From contig JAIUPN010000010.1 in assembly GCA_020160755.1 (NCBI GenBank), positions 1-64,000 on the forward strand: DNA of 64,000 nucleotides. Direction: 5' to 3'. Below, piece by piece: positions 1-7,542 of this stretch. The notes below the pieces were generated by a model that was not told the origin of the DNA, made no database searches, and saw nothing but the letters and a program-made list of their open reading frames with translations. Within the stretch, counting starts at the first letter, position 1; each line of letters starts with the position of its first letter. The DNA is from Pseudomonadota bacterium (GTDB lineage Bacteria > Pseudomonadota > Alphaproteobacteria > Sphingomonadales > Sphingomonadaceae). Made by a program: the position numbers and the translations under genes.

Positions 1-79
1 AAACCAGCATCATATTATCCGAAAAGGGGGTCCCTCTTCGACGCCGATCGGGGGTCCCTTTTGAACGCCGTTTGACACA
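1..79. mobile_element. End of an IS21-family-like insertion sequence (body lies to the left)
   Basis: Two 21-base direct repeats at 26-46 and 50-70 share the core GGGGGTCCCT and end in ACGCCG, with a 24-base period and three mismatches. Read on the minus strand the element would open with TGTGTCAAAC at 79. Multiple short terminal repeats and a TG...CA end are features of the IS21 (istA/istB) family. No transposase is visible because the element continues off the left edge. The vsr reading frame runs into it. The exact boundary (77 or 79) is inferred. Confidence 0.6.
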
Positions 80-470
80 AAACGGACTCAATTTCTTCGA
101 CCGATCGACCTCTAATTTCGCATTCCCAAATCGAGAGCGTTCGCCACCCGGCATCGTGGAGTTTCCGTAACGCAATTGCATCCCGTTTTTTGTTTGCAGC
201 GATTTTGTCCCGCCAGAATTCGGTCCGCGTCGAAGGCAATTTGAACAGGCGACAGTCGTGGCCGTGCCAGAAGCAGCCGTTCACGAATATTGCTGCTCGC
301 CACTTCGGGAAAACAAGGTCCGGTTTCCCTGGCAGTCGCTTGTCGTGGAGGAGAAAGCGAAGCCCCAAGCGGTGAAGCCCCTTCCGGATGAGCATTTCCG
401 GCTTTGTATTCTTGCCCCGGATGCCGGCCATCATCCGGCTGCGCACCTCGGGAGCTACAACGTCAGCCAT
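15..470 (-). CDS. vsr: Very short patch repair endonuclease Vsr, 3' end replaced by IS sequence
   Basis: A DNA mismatch endonuclease that nicks next to T:G mismatches left by deamination of 5-methylcytosine. From the ATG at 470 the protein has 151 residues. The N-terminal SRMMAGIRGKNTKPE block is typical of Vsr. Asp51 in GKPDLVF and His69/His71 in VNGCFWHGHDC match the Vsr catalytic region. An upstream in-frame ATG at 539 is less likely, because it lies inside the methyltransferase and the family normally begins near MADVV. The gene overlaps the 3' end of the methyltransferase by 8 bases, so the two are probably co-translated. From about residue 132 the tail is encoded by the adjacent IS end and repeats the motif KRDP. 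The catalytic core looks intact, so activity may survive. Confidence 0.88.
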   Translation of the reverse strand: MADVVAPEVRSRMMAGIRGKNTKPEMLIRKGLHRLGLRFLLHDKRLPGKPDLVFPKWRAAIFVNGCFWHGHDCRLFKLPSTRTEFWRDKIAANKKRDAIALRKLHDAGWRTLSIWECEIRGRSVEEIESVLCQTAFKRDPRSASKRDPLFG

Positions 471-1728
471 CGACATCTGCCATTGCATCATCTCGCTGAA
501 AATCGGCGGCGGTAGCTTCTTCCGGTATCGTTCCACCACTGGACAGCGCTGCGGCTAGATATGGCTTCATTGCGTTGGCCAGGAACTCGACCACCGGAAC
601 GACCACGGCATTTCCAAACTGGCGATATGCCTGGGTATCAGACACGCCAATCTGCCATCTGCGTTCGCCGCGATCAAAGCCCATCAACCGTGCACATTCC
701 ATTGGCGTCAGGCGACGAGGACGTTCGCCAGGCTGATCTACGAGGATTTCAGAGCCATCCTTATAGTAGCGCGCCGATAACGTGCGGGTGACATCGTTCG
801 GGCCGAAAAGGCTGTATCCGAAGCCATTTCCCTTTGAATTATGCTTCTCCTTATACTTCTGGAGATATTCCCAGAGTCGCGGCGTCAGCGTGTATTTCGG
901 ATCAACGTCTTCGTGGCGATCCAGAATGTTGCCGAGCTTCGGTCCGTTGGCTGCGTCGGGGAGTTCAAGATCCCGCAGATTGAAATCGGTCTTCTCCTTG
1001 AAGCCCACGATAAAAATGCGCTCGCGCTTTTGCGGAACCCACGGTGCCGAACTGATCACGCGCTTTTGTACATGATATTCCAGCTCGTTTTCGAGCACAT
1101 TCATGATCGTTGCGAAGGTCTTGCCACCATCATGGCTTTCGAGGTTCTTTACATTTTCAAGAACAAACGCCGCCGGTTTGTGGTGAGCGATGATCTGAGC
1201 TGTATCGAAAAATAGCGTCCCCTGTGTGTCGCACAGGAAGCCGTGAGGGCGTCCGAGCGCATTCTTCTTTGAAACGCCGGCGATGGAAAAAGGTTGGCAC
1301 GGAAAGCCGGCAAGCAGAACATCATGCTCCGGTATCAGTTCTGGATTATCGGAAAATTGCCGAATGTCGCCGTGCAAGTCATGATTGTCGCGGAAGTTCT
1401 TCCGATAGGTCTCTTGAGCGTTCTTGTCCCACTCCGACGTGAAGACGCAGTGACCACCGATTCCCTGAAATCCGATACGCAGTCCGCCTATGCCGGCAAA
1501 AAGGTCGATGAAACGGAATGACAGGTCGCCTTCGGGCGCATCCTGTACTGCCTTTGGCTTGAGGTTGCCGATCATTTCGAGAGAGCGAGAGACGTAAGCC
1601 TTGGGTGCTGTTTCCCCGCGATCCCAACGGTATACAGTGCTGAGATCACAATTAAGCTCTTGGGCAACTTCATCGACCGACATACCGAGACGTAGCCGAA
1701 GCTCGTGAAAGGACAGGCTTTCAGGCAC
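463..1728 (-). CDS. DNA (cytosine-5-)-methyltransferase with N-terminal helix-turn-helix
   Basis: A C5-cytosine methyltransferase of 421 residues. The start is a GTG at 1728, preceded at a 7-base gap by AGGAG. The open frame continues 57 codons further upstream, but those residues do not look like family sequence. Residues about 5-55 form an XRE-like helix-turn-helix (ELNCDLSTVYRWDRGE). Motif I is FAGIGGL near residue 77, the catalytic Cys144 is in AGFPCQPFS (motif IV), and ENV (VI), QKRERIF (VIII) and QFGNAV (X) follow in order. Such N-terminal domains can repress the enzyme's own promoter; a palindrome lies just upstream. Base composition is lower in GC than the neighbours, which suggests transfer. 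The target sequence cannot be read from here, and no cognate nuclease is in the window. Confidence 0.93.
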   Translation of the reverse strand: MPESLSFHELRLRLGMSVDEVAQELNCDLSTVYRWDRGETAPKAYVSRSLEMIGNLKPKAVQDAPEGDLSFRFIDLFAGIGGLRIGFQGIGGHCVFTSEWDKNAQETYRKNFRDNHDLHGDIRQFSDNPELIPEHDVLLAGFPCQPFSIAGVSKKNALGRPHGFLCDTQGTLFFDTAQIIAHHKPAAFVLENVKNLESHDGGKTFATIMNVLENELEYHVQKRVISSAPWVPQKRERIFIVGFKEKTDFNLRDLELPDAANGPKLGNILDRHEDVDPKYTLTPRLWEYLQKYKEKHNSKGNGFGYSLFGPNDVTRTLSARYYKDGSEILVDQPGERPRRLTPMECARLMGFDRGERRWQIGVSDTQAYRQFGNAVVVPVVEFLANAMKPYLAAALSSGGTIPEEATAADFQRDDAMADVDG

Positions 1729-2074
1729 ATTTGATCTCCTCTGGGTCGATTTTTGGCAAAATGCCAGGATGATTCCCGGAACGCAAGAACAAAATATAAA
1801 CAAATCCCTTCTCTGTATCCTCCACCGCGCCATACTGTCTCGTTCGGCAGAATTGCGGAGGCACCCGGGGGAGGGCGATCTTGTCCCGGTGCCGCGCAAA
1901 TACCGGCGCCATGGGTGGACGCCCGAGCGGCGGCGGGCGCTTGTTGTGGCGCTTGCCCGATAAGCGCTGCGGTACGGCCTTCCCGCCGCTTGATGCGGCT
2001 TTTCGATCGGGTGACTTCGCGGTCATTCTTCCGCCCCAATTCAGGGTGAAGAAGCGGTTTCAGGGAGGGCCATT
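1729..2074. other. Intergenic region between methyltransferase and exported protein
   Basis: This 346-base stretch separates two divergently transcribed genes. It holds a short perfect palindrome next to the methyltransferase start, an A+T-rich patch around 1785-1825 that could carry promoters, and GC-rich sequence after about 1850. Open frames here look like chance. A purine-rich AGGGAGGG just before 2075 is the likely ribosome site of the next gene. Confidence 0.4.
1754..1766. promoter_or_regulatory. Candidate autoregulatory operator of the methyltransferase
   Basis: TGGCA-AAA-TGCCA is a perfect 5-base inverted repeat about 26-38 bases upstream of the GTG start. Its place in the promoter or leader fits binding by the methyltransferase's own helix-turn-helix. 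The role is inferred from position and symmetry only. Confidence 0.3.
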
Positions 2075-2569
2075 ATGACCATGAGACAGATTTCCGCTGC
2101 GATCGCACTGCTGGCGTGCTGCGCATCGCCCTTGCAGGCGCAGAGCTTCGGCGGCGGCGCGCCGATGAACGGCGCTTCGCCCGTCGCGATGGGCGGCTTT
2201 GTCGGCGCGCGTATCCGGATTCCGCTGGGCGGGACGCAGGACGGCGGCGAGAAGCTTCGCGCGAGCCTGACCGTTGCGCCGATGCAGCGGAGCGACGGCG
2301 CGGGGCTGAAAGGCCCCGCGTGGCGGATCGGCGAAGGCCTCGAGTTCGGCTTCGCGGGCGACGATCGCGCGCCGCGCCTTTCGCTGGCGGGGCAGCGGCT
2401 GGCGGCAACGCGCTATGCGCCGGGCGGGCGCGCCTCGACGAAGGGGCGCAGCAACATGTCGGATGTCGGCACCGCGGCGCTGGTCGTCGGCGGGCTCGCG
2501 CTGGTCGCGGGCATCGGGTTGCTCGTCGCGCTCGACGCATCGGACGATCCCGACCGCTGCTGCGAATAG
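2075..2569 (+). CDS. Exported protein of unknown function with C-terminal hydrophobic segment
   Basis: A 164-residue protein that I do not recognise. It begins with a Sec-type signal peptide ending near LQAQS (residue about 23), followed by a Gly-rich region. The middle (about 40-100) alternates polar and hydrophobic residues like a small beta-rich domain. Residues about 130-153 form one strong transmembrane helix, followed by an acidic tail ending in CCE. AGGGAGGGCCATT before the ATG is a good ribosome site. It stands alone and converges on the SDR gene with a hairpin between them. Confidence 0.7.
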   Translation: MTMRQISAAIALLACCASPLQAQSFGGGAPMNGASPVAMGGFVGARIRIPLGGTQDGGEKLRASLTVAPMQRSDGAGLKGPAWRIGEGLEFGFAGDDRAPRLSLAGQRLAATRYAPGGRASTKGRSNMSDVGTAALVVGGLALVAGIGLLVALDASDDPDRCCE

Positions 2570-2645
2570 GCGCGCGGCCGGGCAGGAAGGCGAGGCTGGC
2601 GGTGAGCCCCGCGGGCTGACCTTCTTGGGGCGTTTCCGGCCGAAT

Positions 2646-2677
2646 GGGCGGATAGCGCAACGATGCGCCATCCGCCC
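2646..2677. terminator. Hairpin between convergent genes
   Basis: GGGCGGATAGCGCA (2646-2659) pairs with TGCGCCATCCGCCC (2664-2677) around an ACGA loop, with one A-C mismatch. It lies between the ends of two convergent genes. There is no T run, so it is a weak or factor-assisted bidirectional terminator rather than a classical one. Confidence 0.5.
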
Positions 2678-2714
2678 GGTTTCCCGGCCGCCGGGACAGC
2701 GGCCGGGGGAGGGG

Positions 2715-3488
2715 TCACTTGGTCGTGTAGCCGCCGTTGACGAGAATCGTCTGGCCGGTCATCCACCAGCCGTCCGACACCAGCATGCGGATCCACGGGA
2801 CGATATCCTCGATGTCGGTGAGCCCGGTTTTCGAGAAGCCCGACAGCGCCGCAGCGGACTTGTGATAGGCCTGCGCATCTTCGCCCTCGGCGGGGTAGAA
2901 GAAGGGGGTGTCCATCGGGCCCGGCCCGATCGCGGTCACCGAAATGCCGCGCGCCCCGAACTCTTTCGATGCGGCGCGGGTGAAATGCTCGACCGGCGCC
3001 TTGGTCCCCGCATAAGCGGCGTAGAAGGGCGTGTAGGCTCCCAGCAATGACGTGACGAGCGTGCACACCTTGCCATTGTCGTTCACATGTTTGCCCGCCT
3101 CTTTCAGGAAGAAGAAGGCGGTCTTCGAATTGACCGCGGTCATCTCGTCATATTCGCCCTCGCTGATCTCGGTGAAGGGCTTTTTCAGCACCTTGCCGAC
3201 GGTGTTGATCGCGATGTCGGGGCGGCCGATCGCGGCGATGGTGTCGGCGAACAGCTTTTCCATGGCGGCGGCGGAGGTGAGGTCGGCCTGAAAGGCCACG
3301 GCCTCGGCGCCCGTGGCGCGGATCGCGGCGAGCGTTTCCTCGGTCTCGGCGGCCGAAGCGGGGCTGTTATAATGGATCGCAATCGCCTTTGCGCCCTGCT
3401 CGGCGAGGTCGCGCGCGATCAGCCCGCCCAGATTCTTGCCGCCCCCGGCGATGAGGACGGTTTTGCCTGTAATCCTGTGATCGGCCAT
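2715..3488 (-). CDS. SDR-family NAD(P)-dependent oxidoreductase
   Basis: A classical short-chain dehydrogenase/reductase of 257 residues, the usual length. The nucleotide-binding motif is AGGGKNLGG near residue 14, a variant of TGxxxGxG. NTVG stands where NNAG is usual. The catalytic Ser (TSLLGAY) and YAGTK (YxxxK) are present, with PGP and NGGY near the C-terminus. It should act on a soluble alcohol or ketone in the cytoplasm; the substrate is not readable. It is divergent from an AraC-type gene 120 bases away, which may regulate it. Confidence 0.88.
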   Translation of the reverse strand: MADHRITGKTVLIAGGGKNLGGLIARDLAEQGAKAIAIHYNSPASAAETEETLAAIRATGAEAVAFQADLTSAAAMEKLFADTIAAIGRPDIAINTVGKVLKKPFTEISEGEYDEMTAVNSKTAFFFLKEAGKHVNDNGKVCTLVTSLLGAYTPFYAAYAGTKAPVEHFTRAASKEFGARGISVTAIGPGPMDTPFFYPAEGEDAQAYHKSAAALSGFSKTGLTDIEDIVPWIRMLVSDGWWMTGQTILVNGGYTTK

Positions 3489-3608
3489 TTCGGTCTCCTT
3501 GGTCGTTATCGATCCAAGGCTAGGGCGCTTTCGCCTTGTCCGCTTTCAAATTCCGGCGCAGTTTTCGCATATAGTCAGGACGAGTCGTGGAACTCGCAAG
3601 GTGGGTGA

Positions 3609-4466
3609 TTGACCGTCGTTGCAACCGTCTGGGATGGCATCAGGCCGCGCTCGCCGCGCGATGTCGTCGCGCGGCATCAGGTGCGGATCGGTCAGCTCGG
3701 CGTGCTGGCCGCCACCGAAAATCTGAAACTGCCGGCCGACTGGGCGTTCGAGGAAGATCATCACACGATCGTCGTCCATCTGGGCGGCCGGCTCGACCGG
3801 ATGGACTGCGAATTTTCGGTCGGGCCGTCGGGGCCGGTTTTGCCCGCGCGGGGCGATGTGTGGATGATCCCCGCCGCCTGCCGCTATGCCGCGCTTGCAC
3901 AGGGCGAAAGCGCCGAATTTGTCGAACTGGCCGTGCCGACGGCGCTGCTCGCCGATACGCCGCAGACGGCGCGGGTGAAGCACCGCGACGATTTTCTTGT
4001 GCGTGCGGCGGCGCGGCTGTCCGAATTGATACGCGAGGGTGACGATCTGGCCCGGATGGCGGCGCATGAGGTCGGCGATACGCTCGAGCGCTATCTCGGC
4101 GAGCGATACGGGTTTCGCGAGCGGCTGCGCGGGCGTCGCGCCCTGTCGGCGTCGGATCGCAACCGCCTTGCCGAAGCGGTTCGCGGGCAGCTCGATGCAG
4201 AGCATAGCCTTGCGGCGCTCGCCGCGCTCGTCGGCATGGACGTGCGGCGATTTACGTCGGCGTTTCACGACGCGTTCGGGCTGTCGCCCTGGCAATATGT
4301 GATGCGGATGCGGCTCGACGAGGCGGCGCGGCGGCTATGGTATGGGACGGCGCCGGTGACCGAGGTGGCGCTGGCGACGGGTTTTGCCTCGCCGAGCCAT
4401 TTTGCGACGGCCTTTGCGCGGCGGTTCGGCGTGCCGCCGACGCGCTACCGCGACGCGGCGCGGTAA
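3609..4466 (+). CDS. AraC-family transcriptional regulator
   Basis: A 285-residue protein starting at a TTG codon. The N-terminal half (about 1-170) looks like a cupin-like effector domain. Residues about 185-283 carry the double helix-turn-helix, including SPWQYVMRMRLDEAARRL and ATGFASPSHFATAFARRFG, which match the AraC/XylS signature and end in PTRYR. Divergent arrangement with the SDR gene suggests the SDR gene is its target (inference). The start is uncertain because no strong ribosome site precedes the TTG. Confidence 0.85.
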   Translation: MTVVATVWDGIRPRSPRDVVARHQVRIGQLGVLAATENLKLPADWAFEEDHHTIVVHLGGRLDRMDCEFSVGPSGPVLPARGDVWMIPAACRYAALAQGESAEFVELAVPTALLADTPQTARVKHRDDFLVRAAARLSELIREGDDLARMAAHEVGDTLERYLGERYGFRERLRGRRALSASDRNRLAEAVRGQLDAEHSLAALAALVGMDVRRFTSAFHDAFGLSPWQYVMRMRLDEAARRLWYGTAPVTEVALATGFASPSHFATAFARRFGVPPTRYRDAAR

Positions 4467-4468
4467 AC

Positions 4469-4505
4469 CGGGCCGGTACCGGGTGTGTGGCACACCCGAT
4501 ACCGG
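4469..4505. terminator. Strong bidirectional hairpin terminator
   Basis: A 17-base stem (4469-4485 with 4489-4505) pairs with one C-A mismatch around a TGG loop. It sits 2 bases after the AraC gene and 12 bases before the end of the convergent TonB receptor gene. The symmetry lets it act in both directions. There is no T run. Confidence 0.65.
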
Positions 4506-4516
4506 CCGCGGGGGGA

Positions 4517-7192
4517 TCAGAACTTCAGGCGCGCCCCGACATAGAATTGGCGGCCATTGTCATAGATCGCGCGCGGGCGGTCGCGGGTGCCCGAATATTG
4601 CTCGATCTTCTCGTTGGTCAGGTTGATCGCGTCGGCGGTCAGCGCGATATTGTCGGTGATGTTGACGCTGACCGACGCATCGAGCGACGAGAGCGCGGCC
4701 TGATTGAGCGGCGCGGCGCGGTCGATATCGATGAAGAATTTCGACCGGTAGTTGTACGAGAGCCGTGCGCTGATCAGGTCATTTTCATAGTAGCCCGTCA
4801 GGTTGAGCGAGTGCTTCGAGTTGCCCGGGATCGGATCGCCATTGTTCGCCTTGGCGTCGGAGTAGGTGTAGTTCACCACCGCGCCGAAGCCGCCCCAGAT
4901 CGGGCGCGACACCTGGAATTCGAAACCCTGATTGCGCCCGCCGTCGCCGTTGCTGCGGCGGTTGATCTGATAGGGGCAGTTGAACAGGTTCGGATTGCCG
5001 CCGCCCGCCGCGACGCAGCCCGCGGGCTGCGAGCCCGGCACGAAGACGCCGGGCAGGATCTCGGTTGAGGTCGTGTTGACGATGTACGACTGGATATCCT
5101 TGTAGAAAGCGGCGAGCGCGACGATCGTCTCGCGGTCGGGATACCATTCGATCGACAGGTCATACTGGTTGGCGCGGTACGGATCGAGGTTCGGATCGCC
5201 GCCGCGGCCGGTCAGCAAGGTGCCGTTGAGGTCGACGCCGGGGGTGATGTCGACGAAATCGGGGCGCGTCACCGTCTTACCCGCGGCGAAGCGCAGCACG
5301 ACCTGATCCGACAGGTCGACCGAGAGGTTCGCGCTCGGCAAAATGTCGGTGTAGGAGCGCTTCGCGGTCGACGGGGTGAAGCCGCCGAACGGGTTGGTGA
5401 ACTGCGGGTTCGCGCCGCCGATGATGAAGCCGTCCGACGTCTGCTTGGTTTCGACCACGCGCACGCCGACATTGCCGCGCCAGCCTTCGCCGCCGAATTT
5501 GGCGAGGCCATAGCCGCCCCACGCCTTTTCATTGATCGAATAGCTGTTGCCGGGGACGAGGAAGCGGTCGTTCGAGGGCGACGTCGACGCGCCATAGATG
5601 GCGCGCAGCTTCGCGGGATCGACGCGCCAGTAATCCTTGAGCGTGCCGGGGGCCGCGATATTGTCGAGGAAGTCGCCGGGCATGCCGCTGCCGGTTGCGA
5701 AATCGGCCGAGGTGCAGGGGACGCCGCCGCAACGCAGCCCGGGGGTGAAGACGCCGCCGTTGGTCGCGAAGCGTTCGGCGACGCGGTCATGGTCGGTATA
5801 TTTGACCCCGAATTTGAGCGCGGTGAGCGGGCCCCATTCGACCTGCTTTTCGACGTCGAGGTAGAAATATTTCTCCTCATCGTCGTTGGTCACCGACTGG
5901 ATGCGCGCAAAGTCGGGGCGGATGCCCGCGGGATTGAGCGGGTTGGGGCTGCCGAAGCTGACTTCGGGGCGGCCGCTGCGCAGATCGTAGCTGAACCGGC
6001 CCGGCCCGGCGAACTCGATGAAATTCTCGTTGCTCGTGTCGCCGTTCGCCTTGGTCCAGCCGGCCTTGAAATGGACCGACAGGCTGTCGACGGGGCGCCA
6101 GGTCAGGTCGAAGTCGGCCGAGACGGTCTTGGCGACCGCCTGCCGGTCGATCGCGTCATAGACGACGCCGAAGCCCGTCGTGCCGCCCGTTGCCGAGGCG
6201 ATATTGCCGGCAACCGCGACGCCGTCCTGCACCACGGCATTGCTGATCGTGCCGCCGCCCGCGAGCGCCTGTTCGCCCCATGCGATATAATTCTGGTTGA
6301 AGTTATCGGCGTTGAAGCGCGAGTAGAGTCCGGTGATATTGACCTCGAGCGTGTCCGACGGACGGAACTGGATGCCGATGTTCGCGCCGTAGCGTTCGCG
6401 ATCCTGTTCGAACATCGTCGAGCCGATCAAGGTCGGGACGAGCGCGCTCTGCCCACCGCCGACGGGGAAGGAGCGATAGCCGAAGATTTCGAGGCCGTCG
6501 CGGCGCGTGCGGCGCTTCTGATAGATCGCGCCGACAAGGACGCCGAAGGTTTCGTCGGCATTCTTCCAGCTGACAAGGCCCGAAAGCTGCGGGTCGAACT
6601 TGCCCGACAGGTCCGAATAGACGCCCTGCACCGAGGCCGAGAGGGTGAGCGGTTCGAGGTCGAGCGGGTTGCGCGTGATGACGTTGATCGTCCCGCCGAC
6701 CCCGCCTTCCTCGACGTCGGCCTGCGGGCTCTTGTAGACTTCGAGGCGACCGATGATTTCGGCGGGCAGGGTGAGATAGTTGAAGCTGCGCGTCGAGGCG
6801 ACCTGATCGAGGATGAACCAGTCGGCGGTCGCGACGCTGTGGCCGTTGAGCAGGGTCTTGGTGAGGTTCGGCGCGGTGCCGCGCAGAGAAACGCGTTCGC
6901 CTTCGCCGAACTCGCGGTTGACGACGATGCCGGGGACGCGCTGGAGCGCTTCGGCGACATTCTTGTCGGGGAATTTGCCGACATCCTCGGCGGTGACGAC
7001 GTCGGCGATCACGGCCAGATCGCGCTTGGCGTCGATCGCTTCGCGGAGCGACCCGCGGATGCCGGTGACGACGATTTCGCTCTCGGCGGCGGCGTCGGCC
7101 GCGGGGGCTGCGGTCTGGGCGTGGGCTGCGCTGGCGGCGAAAAGCAGCGTACCAATGCTGGCCGAAGCGAGCAGATATCTTGCATTGGTCAT
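4517..7192 (-). CDS. TonB-dependent outer-membrane receptor (large)
   Basis: An 891-residue outer-membrane receptor that imports a ligand using TonB energy. It has a signal peptide cleaved near AHAQT, a plug domain (about 40-160: EIVVTGIRGSL, AEALQRVPGI, RLEVYKSPQ, GGTINV) and a long 22-strand-type barrel ending in aromatic ARLKF. This subclass with IVVTGIRGSL is often linked to carbohydrate or other large-substrate uptake in sphingomonads and Caulobacter, not to siderophores; the ligand is not readable. GGAGGGAG precedes the ATG. It is monocistronic between a terminator and an upstream region with TTGGTAT repeats. Confidence 0.9.
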   Translation of the reverse strand: MTNARYLLASASIGTLLFAASAAHAQTAAPAADAAAESEIVVTGIRGSLREAIDAKRDLAVIADVVTAEDVGKFPDKNVAEALQRVPGIVVNREFGEGERVSLRGTAPNLTKTLLNGHSVATADWFILDQVASTRSFNYLTLPAEIIGRLEVYKSPQADVEEGGVGGTINVITRNPLDLEPLTLSASVQGVYSDLSGKFDPQLSGLVSWKNADETFGVLVGAIYQKRRTRRDGLEIFGYRSFPVGGGQSALVPTLIGSTMFEQDRERYGANIGIQFRPSDTLEVNITGLYSRFNADNFNQNYIAWGEQALAGGGTISNAVVQDGVAVAGNIASATGGTTGFGVVYDAIDRQAVAKTVSADFDLTWRPVDSLSVHFKAGWTKANGDTSNENFIEFAGPGRFSYDLRSGRPEVSFGSPNPLNPAGIRPDFARIQSVTNDDEEKYFYLDVEKQVEWGPLTALKFGVKYTDHDRVAERFATNGGVFTPGLRCGGVPCTSADFATGSGMPGDFLDNIAAPGTLKDYWRVDPAKLRAIYGASTSPSNDRFLVPGNSYSINEKAWGGYGLAKFGGEGWRGNVGVRVVETKQTSDGFIIGGANPQFTNPFGGFTPSTAKRSYTDILPSANLSVDLSDQVVLRFAAGKTVTRPDFVDITPGVDLNGTLLTGRGGDPNLDPYRANQYDLSIEWYPDRETIVALAAFYKDIQSYIVNTTSTEILPGVFVPGSQPAGCVAAGGGNPNLFNCPYQINRRSNGDGGRNQGFEFQVSRPIWGGFGAVVNYTYSDAKANNGDPIPGNSKHSLNLTGYYENDLISARLSYNYRSKFFIDIDRAAPLNQAALSSLDASVSVNITDNIALTADAINLTNEKIEQYSGTRDRPRAIYDNGRQFYVGARLKF

Positions 7193-7542
7193 GTTAAGTC
7201 TCCCTCCAAAAGATCAAAAATCAATTATCGCTCTGATTTTGAGGAGACCTTAGACATACCAATTTAAACGTCAAGCGCGATTCTGCGCAAGAAAAGGTCG
7301 GGTATCGAGAATTGAGGGATATTTTGGTATCTTATTGGTATCATGATGGGGCGCGTCAATGTCGGCCGATCTGCCGAGGTCGCCCCGAACGAGCGGAGCG
7401 AGCGTCCGCCGGGTAAAAAGTCGGGAGGCGACTCGCTGGCGAAATCCCGTCCCTCGAGTTCGGGGCGCGGGGCGTGCGAGCAGCCCGTCAGCGTCCCCGA
7501 ATCCAGATGTCCGGGTGCGCGAGGGGTTCCACCAAACGCGTT
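7193..7542. other. Intergenic region upstream of the large TonB receptor
   Basis: The 350-base stretch lies upstream of the receptor and downstream of the PPOX-type flavoprotein gene, both on the minus strand. The part from 7193 to about 7345 is A+T-rich and should hold the receptor promoter and operators. The part from about 7345 to 7542 is GC-rich with no convincing gene. Confidence 0.45.
7255..7342. promoter_or_regulatory. TTGGTAT repeats, candidate operators for the TonB receptor gene
   Basis: TTGGTATC occurs at 7324-7331 and again at 7335-7342, exactly 11 bases apart, which places the two copies on the same DNA face. A third copy, TTGGTATG, lies in the opposite orientation at 7255-7262. 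All are 60-150 bases upstream of the receptor start. The regulator is unknown. Confidence 0.4.

Noticed and set aside
463..1728. A phage or prophage origin for the methyltransferase region
   Set aside because: No integrase, phage structural or lysis gene and no attachment site is visible near it; only an IS end is.
1729..2074. A small protein gene between the methyltransferase and the exported protein
   Set aside because: Candidate frames lack ribosome sites and protein-like composition.
5789..7267. Long open frame antisense to the large TonB receptor
   Set aside because: It mirrors the receptor gene, lacks motifs and a ribosome site, and reflects the codon bias of high-GC DNA.
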